Source of the DNA: an uncultured Eggerthella sp. | Lineage (GTDB): Bacteria; Actinomycetota; Coriobacteriia; Coriobacteriales; Eggerthellaceae | DNA: 42,616 nucleotides | Direction: 5' to 3' | NCBI GenBank assembly: GCA_902464295.1 | Contig: CABQIW010000015.1 | Coordinates: 1 to 42,616, forward strand | In this document: positions 16,221-23,410 of the stretch, in pieces | Position numbering within the stretch: the first letter of the stretch is position 1 | How the letters are laid out: the number at the start of each line of letters is the position of its first letter | Made by a program: the position numbers and the translations under genes | Notes under the pieces: model-generated | What the model was told of the DNA's origin: nothing | Database searches by the model: none | What the model saw: only the letters and a program-made list of their open reading frames with translations

Positions 16221-16288
16221 AGGGCAACGGGGACGTAGCTTATTGTCCCGCCCTAGCGGGACAATAAGCTACGTCCCCGTTGCCCTTC
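16221..16288. repeat. Perfect 32-bp palindrome of the GGGGAC family at the end of hemH
   Basis: The arms 16221-16252 and 16257-16288 are exact inverted copies with a 4-nt loop (CCTA). They carry GGCAACGGGGACG and TTGTCCCGC blocks. hemH ends inside the left arm, so its last 15 codons and stop are read from this element. There is no T-tract suited to a simple terminator. It shares CAACGGGGACG with the 18378-18417 repeat and GGGGACGGGACAA-type blocks with 968-1063. Confidence 0.9.
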
Positions 16289-17280
16289 CCAGCTGAAGAG
16301 AAGGCAGTCCCGATCACTTCCTGTAGTAACTTGACGTGCGCATCGGTGTCGTTCAAGCACGGCACATAAACGAAGCGGTCATCTTCGATTTGCAGTGCAG
16401 GGTCTTCACGCACGTGTTGACGCAGCTCGTTATCGATGTCGTAGAGCGTTTCAAGGCAGTCGATCGAAAAGTTCGGAGCGACCACGAACAAGCGTCCGCG
16501 CGGTGCACCGAGCGTTTGAAGGGCTTCGGTAGTGAAGGGACTAAGCCACGAGCGTGCTTTATCGAAGCGACATTGGAAGCCGATTTCCCAGGTTGCTTCA
16601 CCGAGATTCAATGCGCGTGCGATCTCTTCGGCGCTTGTAAGGCTTGTTTGTGCATAGGTGTCACCAGCGCGGATGTCTTTCATGGGGATGGAATGGAAGG
16701 CGAAAAGCAGTTTATCACCTGCGGATTCGTTAAAACCAGCTGCGTGGATCGTGTTCGCGATAGCCTCGCTATAGAGTGGATCGGTGCAGTAGTTGGAGAT
16801 CTTGCGCACGGGCGGATGCCAATCGAGAGAGGCGAGGGCGGCGTGCGTCTTGTCGAATACGACGCTGGAGGTGGAAAGGGCGCTTTGGGGATACAGGGGC
16901 AGGATCACGAGCTCTTCGCATCCTTGTTCACGGAGTTCGGCGATCACGTGTGTGACGGAGGGAGAGCCATAGCTCATGGCGGCACGCACGAGCACGTCTT
17001 CGCCGCGATCGCCAAGTGCGGCTTGTAGCTGCTGGGCAAGTGAGATCATGATCGTTTTGAGCGGCGAGCCATTCGGAGTCCAAATGGACTGGTATTTCTC
17101 CGCAGAAGCTTTCGAGCGTTTGGGAAGGATGAACGCATGGAGGATGATCTTCCACAAGGGAGCGGGCAGCGGACAAATACGCGGGTCCTGAAGAAATTCG
17201 GTCAAATACGTACGTACAGCATCCGCTTCGGGTGCATCGGGTGTGCCCGTGTTCGCTATGATGACCCCTCGTTTGCTCAT
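16240..17280 (-). CDS. hemH: Ferrochelatase
   Basis: This 346-residue enzyme inserts Fe2+ into protoporphyrin IX or, as in many Gram-positives, coproporphyrin III. Family hallmarks are NTGTPDAPEADAVRTYLTEFL (10-30 region), GSPL (71-74), LPLYPQSALSTSS (127-139), the catalytic His196 in FAFHSIPM, and Glu277 in SIDCLETLYDID. YVPCLND (305-311) closes the conserved part. Residues 332-346 (GNGDVAYCPARAGQ region) are encoded by the palindrome at 16221-16288 and are probably a replaced C-terminus. No other heme gene is in the window. AAGGGAG lies about 11 nt before the ATG. The FUSC gene follows 89 bp downstream on the same strand. Confidence 0.92.
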   Translation of the reverse strand: MSKRGVIIANTGTPDAPEADAVRTYLTEFLQDPRICPLPAPLWKIILHAFILPKRSKASAEKYQSIWTPNGSPLKTIMISLAQQLQAALGDRGEDVLVRAAMSYGSPSVTHVIAELREQGCEELVILPLYPQSALSTSSVVFDKTHAALASLDWHPPVRKISNYCTDPLYSEAIANTIHAAGFNESAGDKLLFAFHSIPMKDIRAGDTYAQTSLTSAEEIARALNLGEATWEIGFQCRFDKARSWLSPFTTEALQTLGAPRGRLFVVAPNFSIDCLETLYDIDNELRQHVREDPALQIEDDRFVYVPCLNDTDAHVKLLQEVIGTAFSSAGKGNGDVAYCPARAGQ

Positions 17281-17741
17281 GAAACGCTCAAGCTCCCTTT
17301 TTACGGCGCAAAGCTGATGTTGCGCTCACTATAGTTGAGGTTCTCTTTACTATAGCGAGCACACATGAGGCTTGCATTTAGTATTCGATGAAGAGCGGCT
17401 TGTTTCGCGATGATCGAGAGGGCCTATCCATTTCAAAAAAGTGCAGGATCGAGCGAGCAGTATTGCTGATTTGGGCTTCTATAACGATGATGCCCCTGGT
17501 TCCGTAGAGCGCAAAAGCAAGCTACCAGCGGCATTCTTGGGCTTTATGGCGAATTTCTTTCAATAGTGCAGACGGTTTAGCACATCTATATGCGCGGTAT
17601 TATTTATACAGCATGCTATATTTAGTATAGACGCAGCGTTATTTGGCCAAAAGGGTTTCACGAATGCGCCTTTCTAATAGGGCATCGCTTCGCTGCAACG
17701 AAGTTGAGGAATACTACGATCTTGTTCGAAAGAAGTGACAT
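17281..17741. other. Intergenic region between divergent hemH and TetR genes
   Basis: No convincing gene is visible. An imperfect inverted repeat near hemH (17324-17335 GCTCACTATAGT with 17349-17360, 11 of 12 matched, 13-nt spacer) is a candidate operator. Near the TetR gene an AT-rich patch (about 17600-17630) with TATACA, TATATT and a CTATA-N5-TATAG inverted repeat is a plausible promoter/operator. The middle is featureless. Confidence 0.5.
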
Positions 17742-18377
17742 ATGGCAAGACCGAAGAAAAGCAATCAACCTTCTGTTCGCGATCGAATGATCGAGGCGTT
17801 TTGGCAGTTACTCGAGGATAACCAACTGCACGAGATATCAGTTGGGATGATCGTGGCAAGAGCAGGATGCAACCGAGGAACGTTCTACTATCATTTTGCA
17901 GACAAAGACGAACTCATGTTAGCGGCTCTTGGTCGGGAGGTTAAAGGGCTGCCCAACTGCATTATTTCCATCATTGCGGGTGATAACCCTGAAGCAGTTA
18001 TCGAATCGATGATCGAAGGGCATATTCCGCGCCTTTCTCTTTTTATGGAGCAAGGCGGGCAAACGATCGTCGAGAAGAACCTCAAAGGCTACGTGATCAA
18101 GATCTGGTCGACTTTCCTGTTGCCTGAAGGGGGAGAGCTTGATCTCAAGTCGCGTCTTATCATCGAATATACAGCAAGCGGCATATTGGGAGTCATCGCT
18201 TATTTCAGTGGTGAAAAGCGAGAAAAGATCGACATCATCCCCATCAACTATTTGATGGATGCAACATCGGTTGCGCTGGATCATATTTGCGCCATCCAGC
18301 AGGTGAGTAGAGAAGAGTTGATCTTCCGCTTAAAAACATATCGCCAATTCTCAAGATTCAATCTGGCCGCTAAATAG
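17742..18377 (+). CDS. TetR/AcrR family transcriptional regulator
   Basis: The protein has 211 residues. The N-terminal DNA-binding domain reads SVRDRMIEAFWQLLEDNQLHEISVGMIVARAGCNRGTFYYHFADKDELMLAAL in consecutive helices, with the FYYHF recognition motif typical of TetR proteins. The C-terminal domain (about 70-211) is unremarkable and should bind an unknown ligand. The start has GAAAGAAG at acceptable spacing and an AT-rich upstream region. Its TAG stop (18375-18377) is followed at once by a GGGACAA repeat, the third case in the window of such a repeat touching a stop. No clear target gene is adjacent; the RAYT gene downstream is likely a later arrival. Confidence 0.88.
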   Translation: MARPKKSNQPSVRDRMIEAFWQLLEDNQLHEISVGMIVARAGCNRGTFYYHFADKDELMLAALGREVKGLPNCIISIIAGDNPEAVIESMIEGHIPRLSLFMEQGGQTIVEKNLKGYVIKIWSTFLLPEGGELDLKSRLIIEYTASGILGVIAYFSGEKREKIDIIPINYLMDATSVALDHICAIQQVSREELIFRLKTYRQFSRFNLAAK

Positions 18378-18417
18378 GCCGGGACAATGGGACAACGGGG
18401 ACGCAATGGGACAACGG
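18378..18417. repeat. Short GGGAC-family direct repeat after the TetR stop
   Basis: CAATGGGACAACGG occurs twice (18385-18398 and 18404-18417) with a 19-bp period around a GGGGACG core. It shares CAACGGGGACG with the 16221-16288 palindrome but lacks the inverted half. It looks like a decayed or single-armed copy. Confidence 0.7.
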
Positions 18418-18421
18418 TAGA

Positions 18422-18448
18422 ATGACATTAGAACACATCTAATGTCAT
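18422..18448 (-). repeat. REP-like hairpin, copy 1
   Basis: A perfect 11-bp stem (ATGACATTAGA and its complement) encloses the loop ACACA. The same 25-bp core occurs in inverse orientation at 19280 and 20384. The bases just before it (18417-18420) are GTAG, the tetranucleotide found beside E. coli REP hairpins; the other copies lack it at that place, so this may be chance. Confidence 0.9.
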
Positions 18449-18486
18449 AATGTCTGTCTGGTATTCACAGCTACATAAGGAGCAAT

Positions 18487-19245
18487 ATGAGCCTTCCTCG
18501 TAATATGCTTTCTTCTGAGTTTGTCCACGTGACAACAAGAGGGATTGGAAGACGAATGGTCTTCGAAGATGACATAGACAAAAGAAAATTCTTAGATACA
18601 CTTCATCGCAAGCTGGACGATTCTGACGCTGTTGTGCTGGCGTGGTGTTTGATGGTAAATCATATTCATCTTCTTTTTAGGGCGCAGCACGAAGAACTCT
18701 CAACACTTATGCAACGGACCTTAATCAGCTACGCGCAATTCTTCAATGGTCGTCATGGACACGTTGGAAAAGTTTTTCAGAACAGGTTCTCTTCAACCTC
18801 GATCAATACGGAAGCGCATTTAATAGATGCTGTCCGATATATTCATTTCAATGCTCTAGATGCGGGGTTGTCTCAGCCGCGCGACTATCCATGGAGCAGC
18901 TATAGAGAAATCGCTTGTGAGGGAAACACCTGGGAAGGAGAGGGGCTCTGTGACAAACGCTTCGTTCTTTCGTTATTCGGATCCAGAGAGGCGTTCATCC
19001 AATCTCATGATGCGAAACGAGAGACGGTGGGCATGGAATGGCTGGCATACAAATCACGCCTGGACGATAGGGAAGCCTCAAGTATAGCGGAAAGGCTTTA
19101 TGGCAAGAATTATTCGGAAGAACTCGCATCGATGGAAAAGGCAATTCGCGATAAGGAGCTCAGAAAGCTCAAAGAGCATGGATTGTCTATCAGGCAGATC
19201 GAACGTTTGACGGGCATCGGAAGAGGAATAATCGCTAAGGCTTAG
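18487..19245 (+). CDS. REP-associated tyrosine transposase (RAYT), Y1/IS200-like
   Basis: This 252-residue HUH single-strand transposase carries the metal-binding pair HIH (His59, His61 in CLMVNHIHLLF), the conserved KVFQNRF segment, the probable catalytic Tyr118 in RYIHFNALDAG, and the PWSSY motif of RAYTs. The C-terminus (LRKLKEHGLSIRQIERLTGIGRGIIAK) is a helix-turn-helix, also usual in this group. The frame is intact, so the enzyme may be active. An AAGGAGC ribosome site precedes the ATG. The gene looks lower in GC and different in codon choice from its neighbours, which fits transfer. RAYTs are usually single-copy domesticated enzymes that spread REP hairpins rather than classic insertion sequences. 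Confidence 0.92.
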   Translation: MSLPRNMLSSEFVHVTTRGIGRRMVFEDDIDKRKFLDTLHRKLDDSDAVVLAWCLMVNHIHLLFRAQHEELSTLMQRTLISYAQFFNGRHGHVGKVFQNRFSSTSINTEAHLIDAVRYIHFNALDAGLSQPRDYPWSSYREIACEGNTWEGEGLCDKRFVLSLFGSREAFIQSHDAKRETVGMEWLAYKSRLDDREASSIAERLYGKNYSEELASMEKAIRDKELRKLKEHGLSIRQIERLTGIGRGIIAKA

Positions 19246-19279
19246 CGCACTTTGTGATCGGTTTTATTGGTGATGATAG

Positions 19280-19304
19280 TGACATTAGATGTGTTCTAAT
19301 GTCA
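19280..19304 (+). repeat. REP-like hairpin, copy 2
   Basis: TGACATTAGA, loop TGTGT, TCTAATGTCA: the exact reverse complement of copy 1 over 25 bp. It is followed by a partial extra half (CTAATGTCAT, 19307-19316). It is 35 bp past the RAYT stop. Confidence 0.9.
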
Positions 19305-19405
19305 TCCTAATGTCATCAGTAGGAATCCAAAACGGGTCGGGTTATTGAGTTCCCGTCTATTGCAGAAAACAGACGATTCCTCACGGAGTGATTATCGAGG
19401 TTTTC

Positions 19406-20251
19406 TTACTCTTGCGCATCTAGCTGAAGCGGGCCGTAGTAATAGCTGGCTGTGGCGCCGCCGTCTATTAGGAAGTCGCTTCCCGTTATAAAAGCACCCT
19501 GTGGCCCCATGATGAACTCAGCCAGCGCACCCACCTCATCAGCTGTTCCGGGACGTCCCGCCGGACATTTCACGAACATATTCTTATAGAAGTCGCCACG
19601 CGGGCCGTTGAACTCGTCGATGGCTAGGGGTGTTACGATAATGCCAGGGCTGATGGAGTTGATGCGAGCACCACGTTCGCCCCACTTCACCGCCTCGGCC
19701 ATGACGCGCTTCTCGTTGCAACGTTTCGCCAATTGATAGGCATGCAGTGTGTCGCGTACGTTCTCAGGTTGTAAAAAGGGCAGGTTCAACAGCTCATCAC
19801 AAGGCGTGGTGGCCAGAAGGCGGTCCTCTTCAGCTGTCAGCTGAGGCATGCGCTTGCCAGACTGGCTAGAGATGGTAACGCCCACGCCACCCGGCGCAAT
19901 CACCTTGCCTACCTCATCGAGGAGGACCGCTGTGCCATAAAGGTCGACAGCCAGGATGGCCTCGATAGGCGCTTGTGAGGGCGACACCCCAGCTGCATTT
20001 ATAAGCGCAGTTATCTCGCCTATTTCCCGGGCACGCGCGATCATAGTCAAGATGGACGTGCGATCGGAAAGATTCATCTCCATAGGCTCTACGTCGAAGC
20101 CGGCCTCATTCATTGTCTTCGCGATGATCTTAGCGTTGGCAAGACTCTTGTCGCCGACCAGGATCTTCTTTTCATATCCAACTCTCCGCGCGATAGCCAT
20201 GCCTATTTGCCCTGCACCTGTCCACAGTATGACCTCTTTTGCCACTTGCAT
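19406..20251 (-). CDS. SDR family oxidoreductase
   Basis: The protein has 281 residues and a Rossmann start TGAGQIG (11-17), NAAG at 85-88, Ser128/129 (TISSQSG) and Tyr172-x3-Lys176 (AYQLAKR). The tail FITGSDFLIDGGATA is the usual SDR C-terminal strand. An insertion of about 30 residues between the Ser and Tyr motifs (around 133-165) is longer than in most classical SDRs and may shape the substrate pocket. The substrate is unknown. GAGAGG precedes the ATG. It lies between two directly oriented REP hairpins (19280 and 20384) and has its own promoter with an operator-like repeat (20296-20338). Its codon use leans more to GCC/GGC than the neighbours, a possible sign of transfer. Confidence 0.88.
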   Translation of the reverse strand: MQVAKEVILWTGAGQIGMAIARRVGYEKKILVGDKSLANAKIIAKTMNEAGFDVEPMEMNLSDRTSILTMIARAREIGEITALINAAGVSPSQAPIEAILAVDLYGTAVLLDEVGKVIAPGGVGVTISSQSGKRMPQLTAEEDRLLATTPCDELLNLPFLQPENVRDTLHAYQLAKRCNEKRVMAEAVKWGERGARINSISPGIIVTPLAIDEFNGPRGDFYKNMFVKCPAGRPGTADEVGALAEFIMGPQGAFITGSDFLIDGGATASYYYGPLQLDAQE

Positions 20252-20295
20252 GATCGCATCCTCTCCCTATACCATCCCATTGACGGCAGATAGTT

Positions 20296-20338
20296 TTAAC
20301 GACATCATGTCTCTTATTATAAAACGTAGTGTCGTTAA
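20296..20338 (-). promoter_or_regulatory. SDR promoter enclosed by an operator-like inverted repeat
   Basis: Arms TTAACGACA (20296-20304) and TGTCGTTAA (20330-20338) are a perfect 9-bp inverted repeat. Read leftward, a TATAAT (20321-20316) lies between them, with a weak TTGGAT-like -35 16 bp upstream. A shorter GACA-N3-TGTC is nested at 20301-20311. The layout fits a repressor site controlling the SDR gene. Confidence 0.55.
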
Positions 20339-20383
20339 TCCAAAGACTTTTGTAGTGGGGACTTCTGAATTGCGACATCTGTG

Positions 20384-20408
20384 TGACATTAGATGTGTTC
20401 TAATGTCA
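20384..20408 (+). repeat. REP-like hairpin, copy 3
   Basis: Identical over all 25 bp to copy 2 and in the same orientation, without a transposase beside it. Its right edge supplies the stop codon of the truncated HAD gene (TGA at 20408-20406). Confidence 0.9.
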
Positions 20409-20471
20409 TTTATCGTGAGTATCCAGTAGGGTGCCATCAAGGTCGAAAAGGATTGGGGGAATGGTGGTCAT
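20406..20471 (-). pseudogene. 5' stump of a HAD-family phosphatase gene, cut at a REP hairpin
   Basis: Leftward from ATG 20471 there are 21 codons reading MTTIPPILFDLDGTLLDTHDK, then TGA. FDLDGTLLDT is motif I of haloacid-dehalogenase phosphatases (nucleophile Asp10, acid Asp12), exactly where such proteins begin. A good ribosome site (GAGAAGG, 7-nt spacer) is still present. The reading ends at the edge of REP copy 3, and no further HAD sequence is seen on the other side. This is the remnant of a gene that lost at least 90 % of its length. It follows the GyrI-like gene on the same strand. Confidence 0.85.
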
Positions 20472-20538
20472 AGCAAAGCCTTCTCTAGTAGGTGGGTTCG
20501 TTCGGGGTCCATTATCTTCTGCTCTTCTATGCTTGGCA

Positions 20539-21171
20539 TTATGCGGGAGCGACTGGGAGGCGAATGACCGTCTTCATCTTTTCGGGCGCAGCACGACGAG
20601 GGTCAGAGAGATAGATCTCATGATGCCATCGACTTGGGGAGAGCTCTATGGCAAAACCTTGTGCCTCTGCGTATTCCTTCATTGCTTCAATGGTTGGTGG
20701 CTCGTTGTCATACGGGCCAATATGCATGCATTGCACGCAATGCCCTTCATCTATAGTGAGCATATTCGCAGCGGAAGCATCGAGGTTCTTCTTCCTCTCG
20801 ACTTCCTCCTTCGCCCAGGTGAACACGGCAGGCGTTACGAATTCAGGTAGGCGAATGCAGCTGATCCAGGTGAGCTCGCCTTTGTGTTTGGGATCAAATA
20901 ACGTGTTGTTCGCAGTTGTCCAAAAACCTTCAAGTGGAGGAACCACGTATTGAAAGCAACCTTCAATGTCATGGCCTGATTTGGGCGACATCTTAATAGT
21001 GAATGAAATGCTGTAGAGCAATTGCAGGGCGCGCTTGTATGCGCCGTCCTCTTCATTTGGGTCGCCTTTGCCCTTCACTGCAACGTAGGTGATGGGCGGC
21101 ACGGTAATGAGCTGAGGCTTCTTTGGTGGAAGGTAGATGTCCTTGTACTCTTTTTTGTAATCGAATGCCAT
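20539..21171 (-). CDS. GyrI-like domain-containing protein
   Basis: This 210-residue protein has the GyrI-like small-molecule-binding fold: MAFDYKKEYKDIYLPPKKPQ at the start, ITYVAVKGKGDPNEEDGAY near 26, LEGFWTT near 82, a second half with WISCIRLPEFVTPAVFTWAKEE near 105 and MHIGPYDNEPPTIEAMKEYAEAQG near 150. It ends with HHEIYLSDPRRAAPEKMKTVIRLPV. Relatives bind or hydrolyse small molecules and sometimes accompany multidrug regulators; this one has no DNA-binding domain. A longer frame reaches 21276, but GGAGG lies at proper spacing before ATG 21171, which I take as the start. The truncated HAD gene lies 67 bp downstream. Confidence 0.88.
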   Translation of the reverse strand: MAFDYKKEYKDIYLPPKKPQLITVPPITYVAVKGKGDPNEEDGAYKRALQLLYSISFTIKMSPKSGHDIEGCFQYVVPPLEGFWTTANNTLFDPKHKGELTWISCIRLPEFVTPAVFTWAKEEVERKKNLDASAANMLTIDEGHCVQCMHIGPYDNEPPTIEAMKEYAEAQGFAIELSPSRWHHEIYLSDPRRAAPEKMKTVIRLPVAPA

Positions 21172-21413
21172 GGGTTGCCTCCGCATAATTGGCAAGTTGC
21201 ATGATCTGCAAGATGCTCGATCGGGTTTAAGACGATGCCTGTCCTGCGATCCATTATACGAGTGATATGTTTGCAATTCTCATGCCAAGAATGACAAAGA
21301 AGCAAACTTGTGATTTACCTGTCGCCACGAAAAAGCTTTGAATTCTCACTTCAGCTACTGAAGGTTGACCCCGATACGTTCTTGACTACGGCGAAAAGGC
21401 TGCGATGGAAAAT

Positions 21414-22730
21414 CTAGGCGGCTTGAGCAGCCTTTCGTGCGTGCAAGCTGCTCGTGCGACCTGCTTTGATCGTACGGCGACTCAGCAGGGCGATAACGGG
21501 GATCGCGAGAGCAAGCGTGCCGCCCATGATGAACCCAGCTTGGGCGCCCCATACATCAATCATGATGCCCGCGAGCGTCGGGCCGATCGCCAGGCCGCAT
21601 GTGCAACCTGCATTGAGCCAGGTGATGGCTTCGGTCAGGCGCTTTCCGGGAACAGAACGTTCGCAAGCGCCATTCATCACGATCAGGAAGGGTGCATAGA
21701 AGAGCGCACCGAAACAGGAGACCACATACAGGCTTATCGCATCACTGATCAGCATCATCGATCCATACGCCACACCGATGCAGGTAGCAGCGATCAGCAC
21801 TTGCTTGTAGTGGGGGATCGCAAGGCGCAAGGTGCCGAACAAAAAGCCTATCGCTATCGAGGCCAGCGCCGAGAGCATGAGCGCACCGCTAGCGATGTTC
21901 GGTTCACCCAGCTCTTCAGCGAATGCAACGGAAGTGGTATCGAAGGTTCCGAAGAACGAGCCGAGCAAGAGCATCAAGATGAAGAGCACCCGTACGATGC
22001 GCGACGTACGGAAAAGACTCTTCTTTGCAGGCGTTTCGTCCTTTTCGGGCGTTGAACTGTTGGATGATGATTCTTCAGACGAAGCGGTATCCGCAGCCGA
22101 TCTCCATCCGGGGTGAGGTTCGGTCTCTTTTGCGTGCGTGAGCAACGTCGCTCCGATCAAGAAGCATACGCCGCCTACAGCAAGACCTGCGATCGGAGTA
22201 AAGGATGAGGCAAGGAAGATCGAAAGGGCGGGTGCGATCATGAAACCGATGTCGTCCAAAATTCCTTCATAAGAAAAGATAGTGGTTACGTTCGGCGCCT
22301 TTTCGCCCAGTTTGCCCGTGCGTAAGAGATAGACCCAGCGAGCGCGCGAAAGAGCCTGCGCGCTGGGAATGCAACCAACGAAGATCGATGCAATGAATAA
22401 GATCCAGAGCGGGCCATGGAATTGCACGGTGATCAGGAGTGCAACCAGCCCCGTAAGGCTGACCAGCGCAGCGAAAGGCACCACGCGCGATTGCCCGCGT
22501 TCGTCGACCAGTTTTCCCAAGCGCGGACCGATCAGGAAGATCGCCAGTGCGATAACTGAAGAGACGAGTCCTGACTCGAGGAACGAATAGCCTGCCAATG
22601 AAAGCATGGCAACGGTGCCAATGTTCATCATGTAGCCATACATGCGCATCAGCAGGCAGGCAGCATCAAAGCGCCGTGCTTTGCGGACGTTCAGGATCGC
22701 TCCGTATACTTTCAGGTCTACTGCGGGCAT
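21414..22730 (-). CDS. MFS transporter
   Basis: About 438 residues and twelve membrane segments in two halves. A charged Ser/Glu-rich cytoplasmic loop in the middle (about 210-240, TASSEESSSNSSTPEKDE) separates them. The loop after the second segment has the MFS motif-A-like GPRLGKLVDERGQSR. Members move small molecules by proton exchange; drug or metabolite export is plausible but the substrate cannot be told. The start is uncertain. ATG 22730 has GAAGAGG close by (3-nt spacer). In-frame ATGs at 22772 and 22766 lie inside a GCATGCA palindrome that looks regulatory, so I prefer 22730. It is divergent from the XRE/zinc-ribbon regulator, which may control it. Confidence 0.82.
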   Translation of the reverse strand: MPAVDLKVYGAILNVRKARRFDAACLLMRMYGYMMNIGTVAMLSLAGYSFLESGLVSSVIALAIFLIGPRLGKLVDERGQSRVVPFAALVSLTGLVALLITVQFHGPLWILFIASIFVGCIPSAQALSRARWVYLLRTGKLGEKAPNVTTIFSYEGILDDIGFMIAPALSIFLASSFTPIAGLAVGGVCFLIGATLLTHAKETEPHPGWRSAADTASSEESSSNSSTPEKDETPAKKSLFRTSRIVRVLFILMLLLGSFFGTFDTTSVAFAEELGEPNIASGALMLSALASIAIGFLFGTLRLAIPHYKQVLIAATCIGVAYGSMMLISDAISLYVVSCFGALFYAPFLIVMNGACERSVPGKRLTEAITWLNAGCTCGLAIGPTLAGIMIDVWGAQAGFIMGGTLALAIPVIALLSRRTIKAGRTSSLHARKAAQAA

Positions 22731-22758
22731 CTTCCTCTTCACACTCGTTGAAATAGGG

Positions 22759-22833
22759 GCATGCATGTGCATGCATCTTTTATGCGGGTATGAATGATAG
22801 GCACGTTGCAACCGAGATGCAACAAGATGTTGC
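22759..22833. promoter_or_regulatory. Palindromes in the divergent MFS/XRE promoter region
   Basis: GCATGCA-TG-TGCATGC (22759-22774) is a perfect palindrome. Further right are GTTGCA (22805-22810), TGCAAC (22818-22823) and GTTGC (22829-22833), which form two overlapping inverted repeats. They are candidate sites for the adjacent XRE protein. Confidence 0.45.
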
Positions 22834-22893
22834 TTGAACCCGCGAACGGTATCTCCATAATGAAGTTAGGCACATACGATGAAAGGACCCGCT

Positions 22894-23358
22894 ATGGCTA
22901 TGAGCGATACGATCACGCAGATCCGAACTGAAAAAGGGCTGACGCAAGAGCAGATGGCGCGTGATCTGTTCGTGACCAGGCAGGCGATCTCTCGCTGGGA
23001 GACGGGCGAGACCTCACCGAGCATCGATATGGTGAAGCTGATCTGTGTCACCTATTCGATTCCGCTCGAGCGCTTCTTCGAGATGCCAGCAGAGTATTAC
23101 TGTCAGTGCTGCTCGATGCCGATACCCGATGAATCGTTGCATGGCACTGAAGCAGATGGTTCGCCGAGCGATCATTACTGCAAGTGGTGTTATCAAGAGG
23201 GCGATTTCACGGCAAAAGATGTCGATATGGATGAGTTCATCGAGGCAACAGCCCAAATGGAAGCTGATGCGATGGGTATCTCACGCGAAGAAGCGGTTTC
23301 TCTCATGGCCACGTTGCTCCCGCATCTTGATCGCTGGAAGGGCGAAGCCAAGAACTGA
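22894..23358 (+). CDS. XRE-family HTH regulator with zinc-ribbon domain
   Basis: This 154-residue protein has an N-terminal HTH (ITQIRTEKGLTQEQMARDLFVTRQAISRWETGETSPSIDMV in consecutive helices, residues about 7-48). A zinc-ribbon-like region follows: CQCCSMPIPDESLHGTEADGSPSDHYCKWCYQEGDFT, with Cys pairs CxxC and CxxC about 25 residues apart that should bind one metal. A helical C-terminal tail closes it. The longest frame starts at 22879, but GAAAGGA lies 7 nt before ATG 22894, so I use that. The same HTH plus zinc-ribbon pairing is common in Firmicutes and Actinobacteria, with function mostly unknown. Divergent orientation suggests control of the MFS gene. Confidence 0.9.
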   Translation: MAMSDTITQIRTEKGLTQEQMARDLFVTRQAISRWETGETSPSIDMVKLICVTYSIPLERFFEMPAEYYCQCCSMPIPDESLHGTEADGSPSDHYCKWCYQEGDFTAKDVDMDEFIEATAQMEADAMGISREEAVSLMATLLPHLDRWKGEAKN

Positions 23359-23410
23359 GATGGAAGCGAGCGTCATTCCTTGACCAACTGAAACGTTTGA
23401 TGGTGCCCGC

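Larger units (their letters stand above)
18422..19304. mobile_element. RAYT unit: transposase flanked by inverted REP hairpins
   Basis: The single transposase gene is bracketed by identical 25-bp hairpins pointing in opposite directions (18423-18447 and 19280-19304), 39 bp before its start and 34 bp after its stop. This is the arrangement known for REP-associated tyrosine transposases, which recognise such hairpins as single strands. A third copy lies at 20384. Confidence 0.8.

Noticed and set aside
18423..20408. CRISPR array
   Set aside because: The three 25-bp repeats are hairpins spaced by 0.8-1.1 kb in two orientations, with no regular spacers or cas genes.
20431..20850. Rightward 139-codon frame opposite the GyrI-like gene
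   Set aside because: It is a shadow frame; the leftward strand has GyrI family motifs and a good ribosome site.
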